The notes under the pieces are model-generated. The model searched no databases, was not told the DNA's origin, and was given only the letters and a program-made list of their open reading frames with translations. The position numbers were made by a program, and so were the translations under genes. A stretch of 64,000 nt of DNA from Tenodera sinensis (taxonomy: Eukaryota; Arthropoda; Insecta; Mantodea; Mantidae): assembly GCA_030765045.1 (NCBI GenBank), contig CM060962.1, forward strand, positions 267,287,330 to 267,351,329, written 5' to 3'. Of the stretch, positions 35,448 through 45,561 are shown one piece after another; the first letter of the stretch is position 1, and each line of letters opens with the position of its first letter.

Positions 35448-35613
35448 GCCTGCCTACCTGCCTGCCTGACTGCCTGACTGCCTGACTGCCTGACTGCCTG
35501 ACTGCCTGACTGCCTGACTGCCTGACTGCCTGCCTACCTGCCTGACTGCCCGCCTGCCTGCCTGACTGCCTGCCTGACTGCCTACCTGCCTGCATGCCTG
35601 CCTGACTGCCTGA
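35448..35613. repeat. CCTGACTG/CCTG microsatellite, left part
   Basis: Repeats of CTGCCTGA and CTGC with CTAC and CCGC variants. The same array resumes at 40,884 after the LINE, so the two were one locus before insertion. Confidence 0.95.
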
Positions 35614-35900
35614 TTTTTTTTTTTTTTATTTTATTATCAGCATGCCCCATTACAAAGCGTAATATTACATGCATTTATATACATAATTGACAAGTATAAT
35701 GAACTACAGAGTTACCATAAGCATTTGGATTACATTAATGGTCTTACACAGTTTATGTTTACACTAATATAGTTCGTACAAATTTCTTGAATGCTCTTAA
35801 ATGTTTTGCTACAAGTTCTTCAGGGGGTACTGGCCAGTTACTGCCGTTATTATTTATGGCTTTAATTAGATCTGTTCTTTGTTGCTTTTTGTGCTGACAC

Positions 35901-37880
35901 TCATAGATTAGATGATAGACTGATTCTGCTGCTCTTCTGCATGTACACGAAGGATCGATCGTCTATTATATGGAATCGATGGAGATATGCGTTTGTTTTC
36001 CCATGGCCTGAAACTATTGCTGTGAATTCTGGTGTGTTTGGTAAGCGCAGCTTGAGTCTTGTCCTGATTGAGGGAAAAAAGGATTTACTCACTAGTCCTT
36101 TAGTTGTGTTATTCCATCTTCTCTGCCACTCTGCCAAACCTAGTTCTTTGATTTCGCTTTTAAATGTCGATTTAGGGATCCTATCGTAGATTGTTTCCAG
36201 GCGTTCATCTTTAGCAGCTTGTTTGGCGAGCCTGTCTGCTAGCTCATTGCTAGTTATTCCTACGTGAGCTTTCACCCAGCTGAAATATATTTTCCATTGG
36301 CGCTGTTCTAAATTATGAACTGTCTTCAGAATACTGTCTATTATCGTATTGTGCTTTGAGTTGTTGTTTAGTAAGGAAATTGTTATTTTACTGTCTGTAA
36401 AAATGACTATAGTGATAGTTTTATCCTGTAGAGTATGGATTTCTTGGAGAGCTTTAAATATTGCAATTTGCTCAGCTTGATTATTAGAGCACCTCGAATC
36501 TAATCTATATTTTAGCTCTCTTAGGATTGTGTCTCCCCTATATATCATAGCAGCGGCTCCAACTTTGTTTTCTGCTTTGCTGCCATCGGTAAAGACAGTT
36601 ATATCGTATTGTGCATTTTTCTGTGGTTCTTTAATGTATACTTTTTCAGCTGGATGGCGCCATATTGTTAAATCTATTGGTGTGTCATAGTCCCCTCCTC
36701 CGTGTGTTGACTCACACTCCTGAATTTCACCGGCAATAGTGATGCCAATAGGTTGATTTCCAGCTATGACACAAGAAGCATCGTAGGAAACAGTCCTATA
36801 TGCCTTTGCTTGTTTAATATTGAAGAGCCGTTGGACTCTCTGAAACTTGTTGAGGTTGTTTTGTTTCTTTAGAGAGTCTCCCCATACTGGCGAACCATAA
36901 GTTAAAATAGGTTCTACTGCCCCCTTGTATATGGTATGAAGTGCCTTGCTTCCCAAGCCCCAGTGGAGTTTTGCCGATTTAGATAATGTATGGATCAATG
37001 CTATTGCCTTTTCGTGAACGTGGTCTATATGATTATCAAACGAGAATCTTCTATCGATGTATATCCCTAGGTATTTTAGTTCTTCTACCTGGTCTAATAT
37101 TTTATCATTAAGATATATATCTACTTTCTCGTTTCGTATATTCCTTTTTCTTGTTACGAGCATAACTTTTGATTTTGTATCGTTAAACTGTAGCTTATTG
37201 TTCTTAGCCCAGAATTCTACTTTCTTCAAATCTAGATTTGCATAGTTTTCTGTTTCCCTGACACTCTTGCCTTTAGTCATTATTAATATGTCATCTGCAA
37301 AAGCTACTACTTCGGTTCGGTGTGAGAACTCTGAGTTGAGTAGCGAATTGTACAGTATATTCCAGAATCCGGGACCGCAACACGATCCTTGAGGGCAACC
37401 TTTTCTCACTCCCTTCTCCACTTTATGGGAATTAATAAACAAACTTGCTCTTCTCTCCTTAAAGTAATTCTTAGACAGTTCATACAGATTTCTTGGGCAT
37501 TTGAGTCTTCTTAAATTATCTAATATGCTCGGCCACCATGCTGCATCGAAGGCTCCCTTGACGTCTAAACTGATCAAAATTACATATCCGAATTCCAGTA
37601 GGTTGTGCTGTACGAAGCGCTTCATAGCCATTGCCGCATCAATAGTACTTTTCTGTGGGATGAATCCATACTGGCGGATGCTGTGTAGTTTTCTTGAATA
37701 TATGAAGTGATTGATTCTGTTAATCAATAACTTTTCTAAGGCTTTTCCACCAACATTCAGAAGGCTGATAGGCCTATATTTAGCGACACTTTCACTTCCT
37801 TCTTTATTCGGTTTAACTATAGGAACTATAATTGAATGTTTCCATCTCTTCGGAAAACTACCGTTTTTGAGACTCGTTAT
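35901..37880 (-). pseudogene. LINE 1 ORF2, reverse transcriptase and RNase H part
   Basis: Continues ORF2 in a shifted frame. From about 37,880 the RT fingers are readable (Lys-Tyr-Arg-Pro-Ile-Ser-Leu-Leu), followed by the palm with LISLDVKGAFD (first catalytic Asp), QGSCCGPGFWN, and the catalytic FADD near 37,300. RNase H follows with FTDGS, an Asn-Gln-Ala-Glu motif, FTDS and ELADRLAKQ, supplying the D-E-D-D metal-binding residues. The protein would copy the element RNA at the nicked target and remove the template. The first Met in this frame is at 37,727, but the domain begins upstream of it, which shows that the frame was once continuous with the endonuclease. Confidence 0.92.
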
Positions 37881-39393
37881 ACATTGACGTTAGGAAACAT
37901 GGAAAGAGGGTGAATGGCCTTACAATGATATCACTCGTGAATACATCCTCTCCTGGTGCTTTGTTAGGGTCGAATTTCGTCAAAACCGATAGTATCTCAT
38001 TTTGTGTGAACTCTACATCGTCCGGTGTGTCCACTTCTGCTGTCATTGAGCTTCTTAATAATTTATGTTGTTGGGTGTCATCTTCTTCAGTGTCATCTGG
38101 GACAAAATACTTTATCATGTACTCCGCTGTGCTTTTTGAATCAATGGTGTATGTTTTATCCTCCTTTTGAAGCGTGGTTATTTCTTGCTGTCCTTTCGTT
38201 TTCCCAGCTGCTATTTTATATATAATATTCCAAGGATTAGAACCGTCAGTGTTGCTGCAGTACTCCTTCCATGATTTAAATTTTTGAGCATTCAATTTCG
38301 ATTGATAGTTCCTGTTCCCTTCCATATATCGAGTTTTGCTTTCCTGTCGCAGTTGTTCATTGTTCAACGTTCTTTGGTAACGACGTCTGAGGGCGTTCAC
38401 TTTCTTTCTTAAAATGGTTAACTCTGACGTCCACCATGGTACAGCTCTCTGGCTGATTCGCAGCCTTTTCCCTTTGCTTTTTCTAAAAGCTCCATTGCAT
38501 GCCCGAGTTAAACACGCACTCCACTGCTCAACTAGCTGCTCAGTATCTGAACTGCTTTTAACTTTGCTGCTAAGTTCTTCATCTAATCCTACACTGTAGT
38601 TTTCGCAGTTAAACACTGAACGAAGATTTTCAGTCAGTAGTTTATCGAATTTTTTATAGTTTCCGCCTTTAGTAAGATATCTAATTCTATAGGGAATGTT
38701 CACTATTCTTTGGTTAGCTGCGCCCATGATGAAACATATGATTTTATGGTCAGAGCAGCTTTCTTCCTCACTAATTTGCCATTCTGTTATATATTTTATA
38801 AGTTTAATATTGGTAATGGTTAAGTCTATCCAGCTTTTTCCGCGTATCGTTTCATATGATGGCGTGTCTCTGTTTTGGTTTGCTATAAACAAGGAATTTA
38901 TAGTTATAAATTCTTCTAGAGTTTTACCTCTTTCATTAGTTATGACGTCGTACCATAGTTTGTTTCGGGCGTTTGTGTCTGCTGCTATTATTAATCCACT
39001 GCCTGTTGTGTGGTCTAGGATACTCTCAATTTTTCTGATATTGCCTTCAATATTCTGATCCCCGTCGAAGTACATTGAGGCTCCAAAGAATGTGGTGCCT
39101 TCGTATTCTACTTCAACTAGTACACAATCGCCGTCGGAAATTTGAGTGATTGCCAATGCATTTATCTTTTCATTGTTAATAAGAATTGCTGCCCTCTTCC
39201 TCCCGTTGCCTCCAGTATATTTTCTTAATGTCATAGGTATTCCTGCCAATTTATTATTAACAGTGTAAGGTTCTTGTATAAAAATAACATCCACGTGGTT
39301 TTGTATTAAAAGCTGCACCAGATTATTAGTTGCAGTTCTGGAGTGTTGTAAGTTCACTTGATAACATTTTAACGTTAAACAGCTGTGTCTCAT
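37858..39393 (-). pseudogene. LINE 1 ORF2, apurinic-type endonuclease part
   Basis: ORF2 starts with an ATG one base after the ORF1 stop (TAA-T-ATG), the close spacing seen where LINE ORF2 is translated by re-initiation. The N-terminal ~230 residues are an exonuclease-endonuclease-phosphatase fold with Asn-Leu-Gln-His, FIQEPY (metal-binding Glu), AADTNA and SCSDHK (catalytic Ser-Asp-His). A long helical linker with a basic Trp-Trp-Thr segment leads to the RT. The endonuclease nicks target DNA to prime reverse transcription. The frame ends at 37,858 because of a one-base shift near 37,873-37,882; RT continues in another frame immediately. Confidence 0.9.
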
Positions 39394-39394
39394 A

Positions 39395-40477
39395 TTAATA
39401 TGCTATGTTCTGTTGACACCTTCGTAATGCAGCTTGATATGAAGAGCAGCTACCGCTGAGTGAAGAGTGGTTCACATCAATATTAGAGTCTTTATTATAT
39501 TTCAGAAAAGTAGTGCAATTAATGCACTTATACTTTTCTTCGGAAGTTTTGCAGTTCTTTAGAAGATGTTCTCCTGAACATTTAGGGCATGTTAGTTTCC
39601 CTTTACATGTCTTTGCGCGATGATTGTATTTTGAGCATTTAAAGCAGTGGTTAACTTTAATGTAGTCATCCCATGAACATATATTCCAGCTAAGTTTGAT
39701 CTTCTTACCTAGTAATTGCCTTCTAGCTTCTGGACTGATTTCTATAATTATATTTTTGTTTTTCTTTCTATCAAGAAATTCAAATATTGGCTTTAATTCA
39801 TCTTTATGACTATATAATTCCTCATTTTGAGAAGTTAAGGCTTCGGCCACATTCCCCTTCGTGATTTCATCGCCAACATTAAATATAATAATCCGTGGGT
39901 TTAATTTATTTCGCGTTACTGCCTCAAGTTCCTCTCCGCATTTCTCATTTATTTTGCTGCAGATGGTGTCAGCTTCTTCTTTGTTAGAGGATTCAATCAA
40001 AATCTGACCATTCCTTAGTTCTTTACATGCTTTGACTCCCACTTTGATTTCCACGGGATCAATTTTAGTTTTAATAAGAGTTCGTATATATTCAGCACTT
40101 TGGTTGTTTTTGCTTTTCACAAACAACTTGTGGGATTTTTCTTCTTTTCCAGTTGGTAATCCTCTTACTACGTCTACGTAATTACTCCTACCCACAGAGT
40201 GCAGTTCCAAGGATGGCGCTAGTTTCCATGCGGCTGGTCGAGATTTTATCAGTAGTTGATCATTTGTCTTCTTTAGCTCAATTTGCACTTTCTTTAACTC
40301 GTTATTACGATCACTAATTTCAACTTTTAACTCAGATACAGCCTTCCTCAATTGGCTTACGGCTTTAACTATATCTTCCTTGAGGTCTTGTCTCAGATTC
40401 TTGCTCCTTTCCGTTACATTTAAAAGTAACCTATACGCATCTTCAGTACGATCGTCTACGTCATTTCCCATCGCCAT
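39395..40477 (-). CDS. LINE 1 ORF1, gag-like RNA-binding protein with zinc knuckles
   Basis: This 360-residue protein binds the element RNA to form the retrotransposition particle. The N-terminal ~90 residues are heptad-like and charged (coiled coil for oligomerisation). The middle resembles an RRM-like gag core. The C-terminus has a CCHC knuckle CFKCSKYNHRAKTC and a second CPKCSGEHLLKNC, followed by a CINC...H third half-knuckle, the arrangement typical of jockey/I/R1 ORF1 proteins. The start at 40,477 has an alternative Met two codons later. The frame is intact. Its stop abuts the ORF2 start with one base between. Confidence 0.9.
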   Translation of the reverse strand: MAMGNDVDDRTEDAYRLLLNVTERSKNLRQDLKEDIVKAVSQLRKAVSELKVEISDRNNELKKVQIELKKTNDQLLIKSRPAAWKLAPSLELHSVGRSNYVDVVRGLPTGKEEKSHKLFVKSKNNQSAEYIRTLIKTKIDPVEIKVGVKACKELRNGQILIESSNKEEADTICSKINEKCGEELEAVTRNKLNPRIIIFNVGDEITKGNVAEALTSQNEELYSHKDELKPIFEFLDRKKNKNIIIEISPEARRQLLGKKIKLSWNICSWDDYIKVNHCFKCSKYNHRAKTCKGKLTCPKCSGEHLLKNCKTSEEKYKCINCTTFLKYNKDSNIDVNHSSLSGSCSSYQAALRRCQQNIAY

Positions 40478-40883
40478 CGCAGATGTTTCAGATGGCCTTG
40501 GCCGTATTTAGCATAAAGCGTAGATTATTATCACTATTTACGCGTATCTGTGAAAATTCTCACTCATAAATATTTCTCACCACCTGAGAATGCTAGAACA
40601 GCTCCACTAGTGCACTTGGGAACAATATTTTCACAAAATCCATGTATAATACAACTAAAGGTTATCCAAGTCTGATCTTGAGCACATACACAACACAATT
40701 TCACTATAAGTCACTCAAGCCTTATGTGCCTTTCTTCCTAATATTCTTATTAGCACAATATGTTATAAGGAATAATTTATGATACAAATTAATTATTGAT
40801 CATCAGTATATATTGAGATATACACAAATAAATGATGAGCCATTTGGTCAAACGCACTGATTCATCCAAGGCCTACCATGTAT

Positions 40884-41312
40884 CCTGACTGCCTGAATGC
40901 CTGACTGCCTGACTGCCTGCCCGCCTGCCTGCCTGACTGCCTGACTGCCTACCCGCCTGCCTGACTGCTTGCACGACTGTCCGCCTGCCTGACTGCCCGC
41001 CTGCCTGACTGCCCACCTGCCTGCCTGCCTGCCTGCCCGACTGCCCGACTGCCCGACTGCCCGACTGCCCGCCTGCCCGCCTGACTGCCTGACTGCCCGC
41101 CTGACTGACTGCCTGACTGCCCGCCTGCTTGACTGCCCGCCTGCCTGACTGCCCGCCTACTTGCCTGCCTGCTTGCCTGCCTGCCTGCTTGCCTGCCTGC
41201 TTGCTTGCCTGCTTGCCTGCCTGCTTGCCTGCCTGCTTGCCTGCCTGCTTGCCTTCTTTCCTGCCTCCTGCCTGCTTGCCTGCCTGCTTGTCTGGCTACC
41301 TGCTTGCCTGCA
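40884..41312. repeat. CCTGACTG / CCTGCTTG microsatellite, right part
   Basis: Continues the array interrupted by the LINE. It shifts from CTGACTGC through CTGCCCGC to CTGCTTGC units towards 41,312. Cys/Leu/Pro- or Arg/Gln/Ala/Ser-only frames here are repeat artefacts. Confidence 0.95.
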
Positions 41313-41324
41313 ATTTATATAGGT

Positions 41325-42345
41325 TTTGTCTATTTTTGTTTTTACAATGCTTTCGATAGACTCATGAGAAACTTTCATAATAGTTTTTTGTTTAATTTAG
41401 ATTACTTTCTTTTCCAAAAAAAAAAACAAAAAAAAAAAAACTGCTGTTCCATTACCATCCACTCGACAATGAGATGGAATATATTGTAATAAAAGTTTTT
41501 TCCCCAGTTTACCAATTGGTTGTATCGTCTTTGGATTTGTTTAATTTTTTCCATTTTAGGCAGTATTATTCATTGTTGTACAGTAGCCGTCTGAAAGAAT
41601 AAGTATATTTTCGCGTTGATACAGCCAGGCAAATATATTTTTCAATGTTGTACATACAGTTTCTATTTCTCCATTAAAATTTGTGGTATTTCTTGCAACA
41701 TTTCTATGAAAGGAAAAGAACTGGCATATACTACTTGCTCCAGCCCATCACTAAGGGAAGCATCTGTGTGTACATGTGCACATTCGTGAGTTGGATAATT
41801 TGGATTTAAGGTTTTTAGCTTAAAGCTTTAGCTATAACAGGATTAACACTTTTGTTTGGTCAAGTTCATAATTTATACTTAACTGACACTCAGTTTTATT
41901 AGTATGAGTAGAATTGATGCAAGCGTTGATATTTTCTCCTGCGGTTGGTATTTCTAATATTTTTCCCTAATTTATTGTCTTCTTGCATGAATCCACATTG
42001 TGTTTCTAAATTATTTACAACTTTAAATTATTATTCCATTTATTGAAATTTGGGGATCTTATCATTCTTTCATACTATAAAACAATTTCAGTTTCAAGCT
42101 CTCTAGCTTGAGGGGTTGGCTAGAGGTAGTAGTCTGCAGTGCTTCTATCGGGGTTGCTTTAATTGCCCCAGATATTAATCTAAGTGCTTGATTTTGTTTA
42201 CGTTCTAGGTCTCCTTTATTAGATGATGTCATTAGTAATTCTGTAGAGTATTTTATTATGGGTTTGATGTAACTATTGTAAGTTGAAATCAATGTTTCCC
42301 AGGAGCTGTCCCATTTAGTGCCTTCTAACCTTACTCTTCTAAAAG
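41325..42345 (-). pseudogene. LINE relic B, copy 1 (RT thumb and RNase H fragments)
   Basis: A 76-codon minus-strand frame (42,062-42,292) reads like an RT thumb, with Ser-Tyr-Ile-Lys-Pro-Ile-Ile-Lys-Tyr then Lys-Gln-Asn-Gln-Ala-Leu-Arg-Leu-Ile-Ser-Gly-Ala. Further along, in another frame near 41,440-41,480, is a decayed RNase H end (Pro-Ser-His-Cys-Arg-Val-Asp-Gly-Asn). The 41,360-41,710 part aligns by eye with 63,800-64,000, so both are old copies of one LINE family distinct from LINE 1. It has many stops and no tail. Confidence 0.7.
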
Positions 42346-43899
42346 AAGTTATTCACGCGTGGTAGAATTGTTGGCACGCGCACCTAGGAACAAATCTGAT
42401 CTCAACCACTGAAGACAATGGTAAATGTATTTATGAGAAGGTGGCCTATGATATAGCTATAGGGCAAATTTTACTTGCGACAACAATGTGAAAAAAATCT
42501 ATCTTAGTAGTAGCATTATAAATGTGGTTCTCAACAATGTAGCAGATAAGCCATTTTGATTAAATGTTGCAAGGACGAAACTTTAACATTAAATTCTACG
42601 AATGTTATTTTTACCAACTTCACGGTCAATTTTTTGCTGGAACAAATGCAGTAAAATTGAAGTTTTGTAGATATAAATTTATACTTTACACCAACTTATT
42701 TACTCTTGTAGGAGTATTTCGTTTGACAGTTCAGATATAATTGTGGCAAATATGAAGTTTGAGAGCTTTCCTTCGTAAGTCCTTATTAGAAATTGCAAAA
42801 TATAGAGACTTTGGATACATGATAGTCTTATCCTATGGATAAATAAGAACGCTTCGAAGAAGAGCAAATATATATATATATAGTCTATGTGAGGTCTGCA
42901 CGAGAAAAATAAATTCTAATATATGCATTGAATCGGTCACTTCTGACCGCTATACATCCTCGAAAATCAGAATAAGGAGGATAAAAGGTCAATGATATAA
43001 ACATACTATTAAGTCTTGTCATAGTACATAAGATAATCCGAGCTGTTCCATCACAAATTACTGCAGATCGGAGTTTTCATGCAAATATCGACTAAGTTGG
43101 GAAAGGAACATCGGCGGACAAAACGGTAAGCAATTGGGTCCTTGGTATTAGAAAGAAAAGTAAAAAGAAACATTTTACCACATACAAACATGCTAAATTA
43201 TTACCCCACAAAAGAACACAACGAGCATACAATGGAAAATAAGAAACAACACACAGTTTCAAGTTAAATAACTTTAATTATATATTTTATTATTTCTTTA
43301 AAACGTTCAAGTGAGCACTATAAGGTTTTGTATGAAGAAGAAGGAAATAAAGCGAGTAGTAGCAAACTGGGTATTCAAGGCATTTGCACAATATCAACTT
43401 AGGTTCGCTTAAAGTAATTAATCTTCATTATTAAGTGCTTGAAACTGATGGCTTGTACCTATACATAGTGCTAGATGTTTACAGTTTTAGATACTACTTG
43501 TAGATATATGTACCTACTGGTAATTTAGGAGAGTATAATGAATAAAATTTCATCAATGCTCCATTTGCAATTTACAGTCTCAGTTATTAACAGTAATGCG
43601 TTTTCTGGTTGATTAATTCCTCCAAATACGTGTGGTACACACAGGTGTACGTGTTTATTTTTCCTTATATTCTGGACCAGGGCTCTGAGAAACCCTTCTC
43701 CGCTAAAGGCGCAAGACACACCAATTTGTTTCATCATGAACGGGTACTTAATTAACAATATTACACTGTAAGTAACAGGGCCAATTATTTTCGAGTCAAA
43801 TGTTGGGTTCTGTAAATACGTAGATACAATTTGCCCCCCACCCCTGTTTTCGAGAATTGAGAGGGAGCGTGAGTTTGCCTATTCTCATTAACTCTCTAC
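42346..43899. other. No gene seen
   Basis: AT-rich unique sequence. A 77-codon minus frame at 43,525-43,758 has no recognisable motif. Confidence 0.45.
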
Positions 43900-44165
43900 A
43901 ACAGCTCACGCGCCAATCTTTCGATGAGAACAATTTAAAGTGATTCAGGACAGAATTATTAGCAGAGGTTTCTGGCACCCTCCGTCACTCGACCTAACTC
44001 CCTGCGATTTCCATCACTGGAGCAACTTAAAACAAAGTGTACAAGATAAACCCACACACCCTGGAAGAATTAAAAAAATCTTCTACGGCGCGTGATGGAT
44101 CGTTTCTTAAAGGTGTGCCAAAAGCGCACACAACGACGATGGCCAGTTTCAGGATCTCCTTAATA
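43900..44165 (+). pseudogene. Mariner-like transposase C-terminal relic
   Basis: With one stop, the plus strand reads Thr-Ala-His-Ala, then Gln-Asp-Arg-Ile-Ile-Ser-Arg-Gly, then the SLDLTPCDF-type segment and Trp-x-x-Leu-Lys-Gln-Ser-Val. This matches the conserved WPPRSPDLTPCDF block before the third catalytic Asp region of mariner/IS630-type DDE transposases. Remnants of the C-terminal region follow to about 44,165 in a shifted frame. The N-terminal DNA-binding part is not visible. The relic is inactive. Confidence 0.72.
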
Positions 44166-44299
44166 AAGCTGGTAGGTGAAATCTTTAAAACTAGATTCTA
44201 AAATATTGTATGGTTTCATTCGCGCCCTTCTATTATAGTGGTACATGGCAAACGAGCTCCCAGAATGCGGACAGGCAAAACACCGCGCAGGCGGTTCGT

Positions 44300-44305
<6 letters not shown>

Positions 44306-44341
<36 letters not shown>
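44306..44341. repeat. Poly(T) tract of 36 bases
   Basis: A long uninterrupted T run between GC-richer sequence. It could be the poly(A) tail of a minus-strand retrocopy, but no body or target duplication is recognisable. Confidence 0.9.
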
Positions 44342-44346
<5 letters not shown>

Positions 44347-45561
44347 GGCGCGCTTCTTCCGTTTGTTGCGTACCTGCGCTATTTGTATGAAGCGTATGGC
44401 GCTCCTGTAACATCAACGGGGGACCTTATGGCTCAAGTCCACGGAGCGATAGAAAATCAAACACAGCCACACGTACTACGTCATCTGCATTAGACACACC
44501 ACCGCCGAAGTAGGCTTTACAATGAGTAGGATGTACACAGTTTGAAGCCCATTTGTACTGTAGACAGCTCGACGTTCGGTTTATTGATGATATTTGAACT
44601 TACACCTCTAATACCGAAGTGCTACATCGTCGAAACCGAGCATTTCCGGACAGGAGTTCCTATTTGAAAACCGAATTGTTTTAAGAGCGCTGACGACCAT
44701 GCACTTGAGCACCCTTAAACCTACATCTCCCTCCATCCCTCCCACCCTCCACTGCTCTCTATGAGACGTTTACAATAATTAAGGCTGCTACTCGAATTTA
44801 AATTCCAACAAAATTTGGACATGTTGTTAAGAAATGAGACAAAGTTTTAACGACGTTGTCAATTGATGGGCTCATATTAGCGCCGCAGTTGTGGCGGAAT
44901 TAGTCCCGCAATAACCCTTTTATATGTATGTAAATCTACTCGCATGGGACTGTTGCATTAAAGTACACTTAAAAATAGAGAGAAGAAGGGGAAAAACGGG
45001 GAAAACACCCATCGGAATGAACCAGATTCAAACCCGCGACCTTGCGAGCAGTAGGCAGCGCCTAATCATCTGAGGTATTGAAGTATATAGATGGCACTAA
45101 AAATAAAATAAAACAAAAAAAATTGTAATAAAGAGCAAAAGAGAGGTGTGTCGCAGCCTGAGTTATGTATCAAATGTGCGGCTGTTTTAGTACTAATGAC
45201 TAATCAGACACACACTTAATTTAGAACCTAGATTAGGTTATTGTTGCATCTTATGAATAAACTCCTGACACTGCTGCCACACACCTCCCGACTGAAGGAC
45301 CCTTAGAACAGCTTCTTATATGCTACATGGAGTGTGGTTGGCGACTCGCAATCTCTGCGAGCAATTTAAGCTACAGAAAATGTTATTTTCGAGTAAAAAA
45401 CGCAATTGTAGGTTAAGAAGAGTCATTAATATTCATTCTTATTTAAAGCTCTTCTACAAATAATTCCACGCGGTTTATTTTTTTCTAACAAAATCAGTAA
45501 TGTGGAAATTAGAGTAGGTCATGACATGCGTGGTATTACGAATAATTAACTTTCCATAAAT
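44342..45561. other. No gene; one tRNA-like fragment
   Basis: Near 45,005-45,065 the minus strand resembles a tRNA 3' half (GGTTTGAATCTGG), probably a decayed SINE head. The rest is unique AT-rich sequence ending at the LINE 2 target site. Confidence 0.4.

Larger units (their letters stand above)
35614..40883 (-). mobile_element. LINE 1: near-full-length non-LTR retrotransposon inserted in a microsatellite
   Basis: The minus-strand element has a ~400-base 5' region, ORF1, ORF2 and a 3' region ending in a poly(A) tail (T run at 35,614-35,627 on the plus strand). The flanking microsatellite provides an identical 13-bp CCTGACTGCCTGA on each side (35,601-35,613 and 40,884-40,896). Domain order (zinc-knuckle ORF1; AP endonuclease, RT, RNase H) puts it in the I/LOA/R1 group of LINEs; the exact clade needs a tree. 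ORF2 carries one frameshift, so this copy is probably no longer autonomous, though ORF1 is open. Confidence 0.92.

Noticed and set aside
35359..35595. 78-codon Gln/Ala/Gly/Arg/Ser-repeat frame
   Set aside because: Translation of the CTGC/TGAC microsatellite.
41129..41378. Cys/Leu/Pro- or Arg/Gln/Ala/Ser-repeat frames
   Set aside because: Microsatellite translation.
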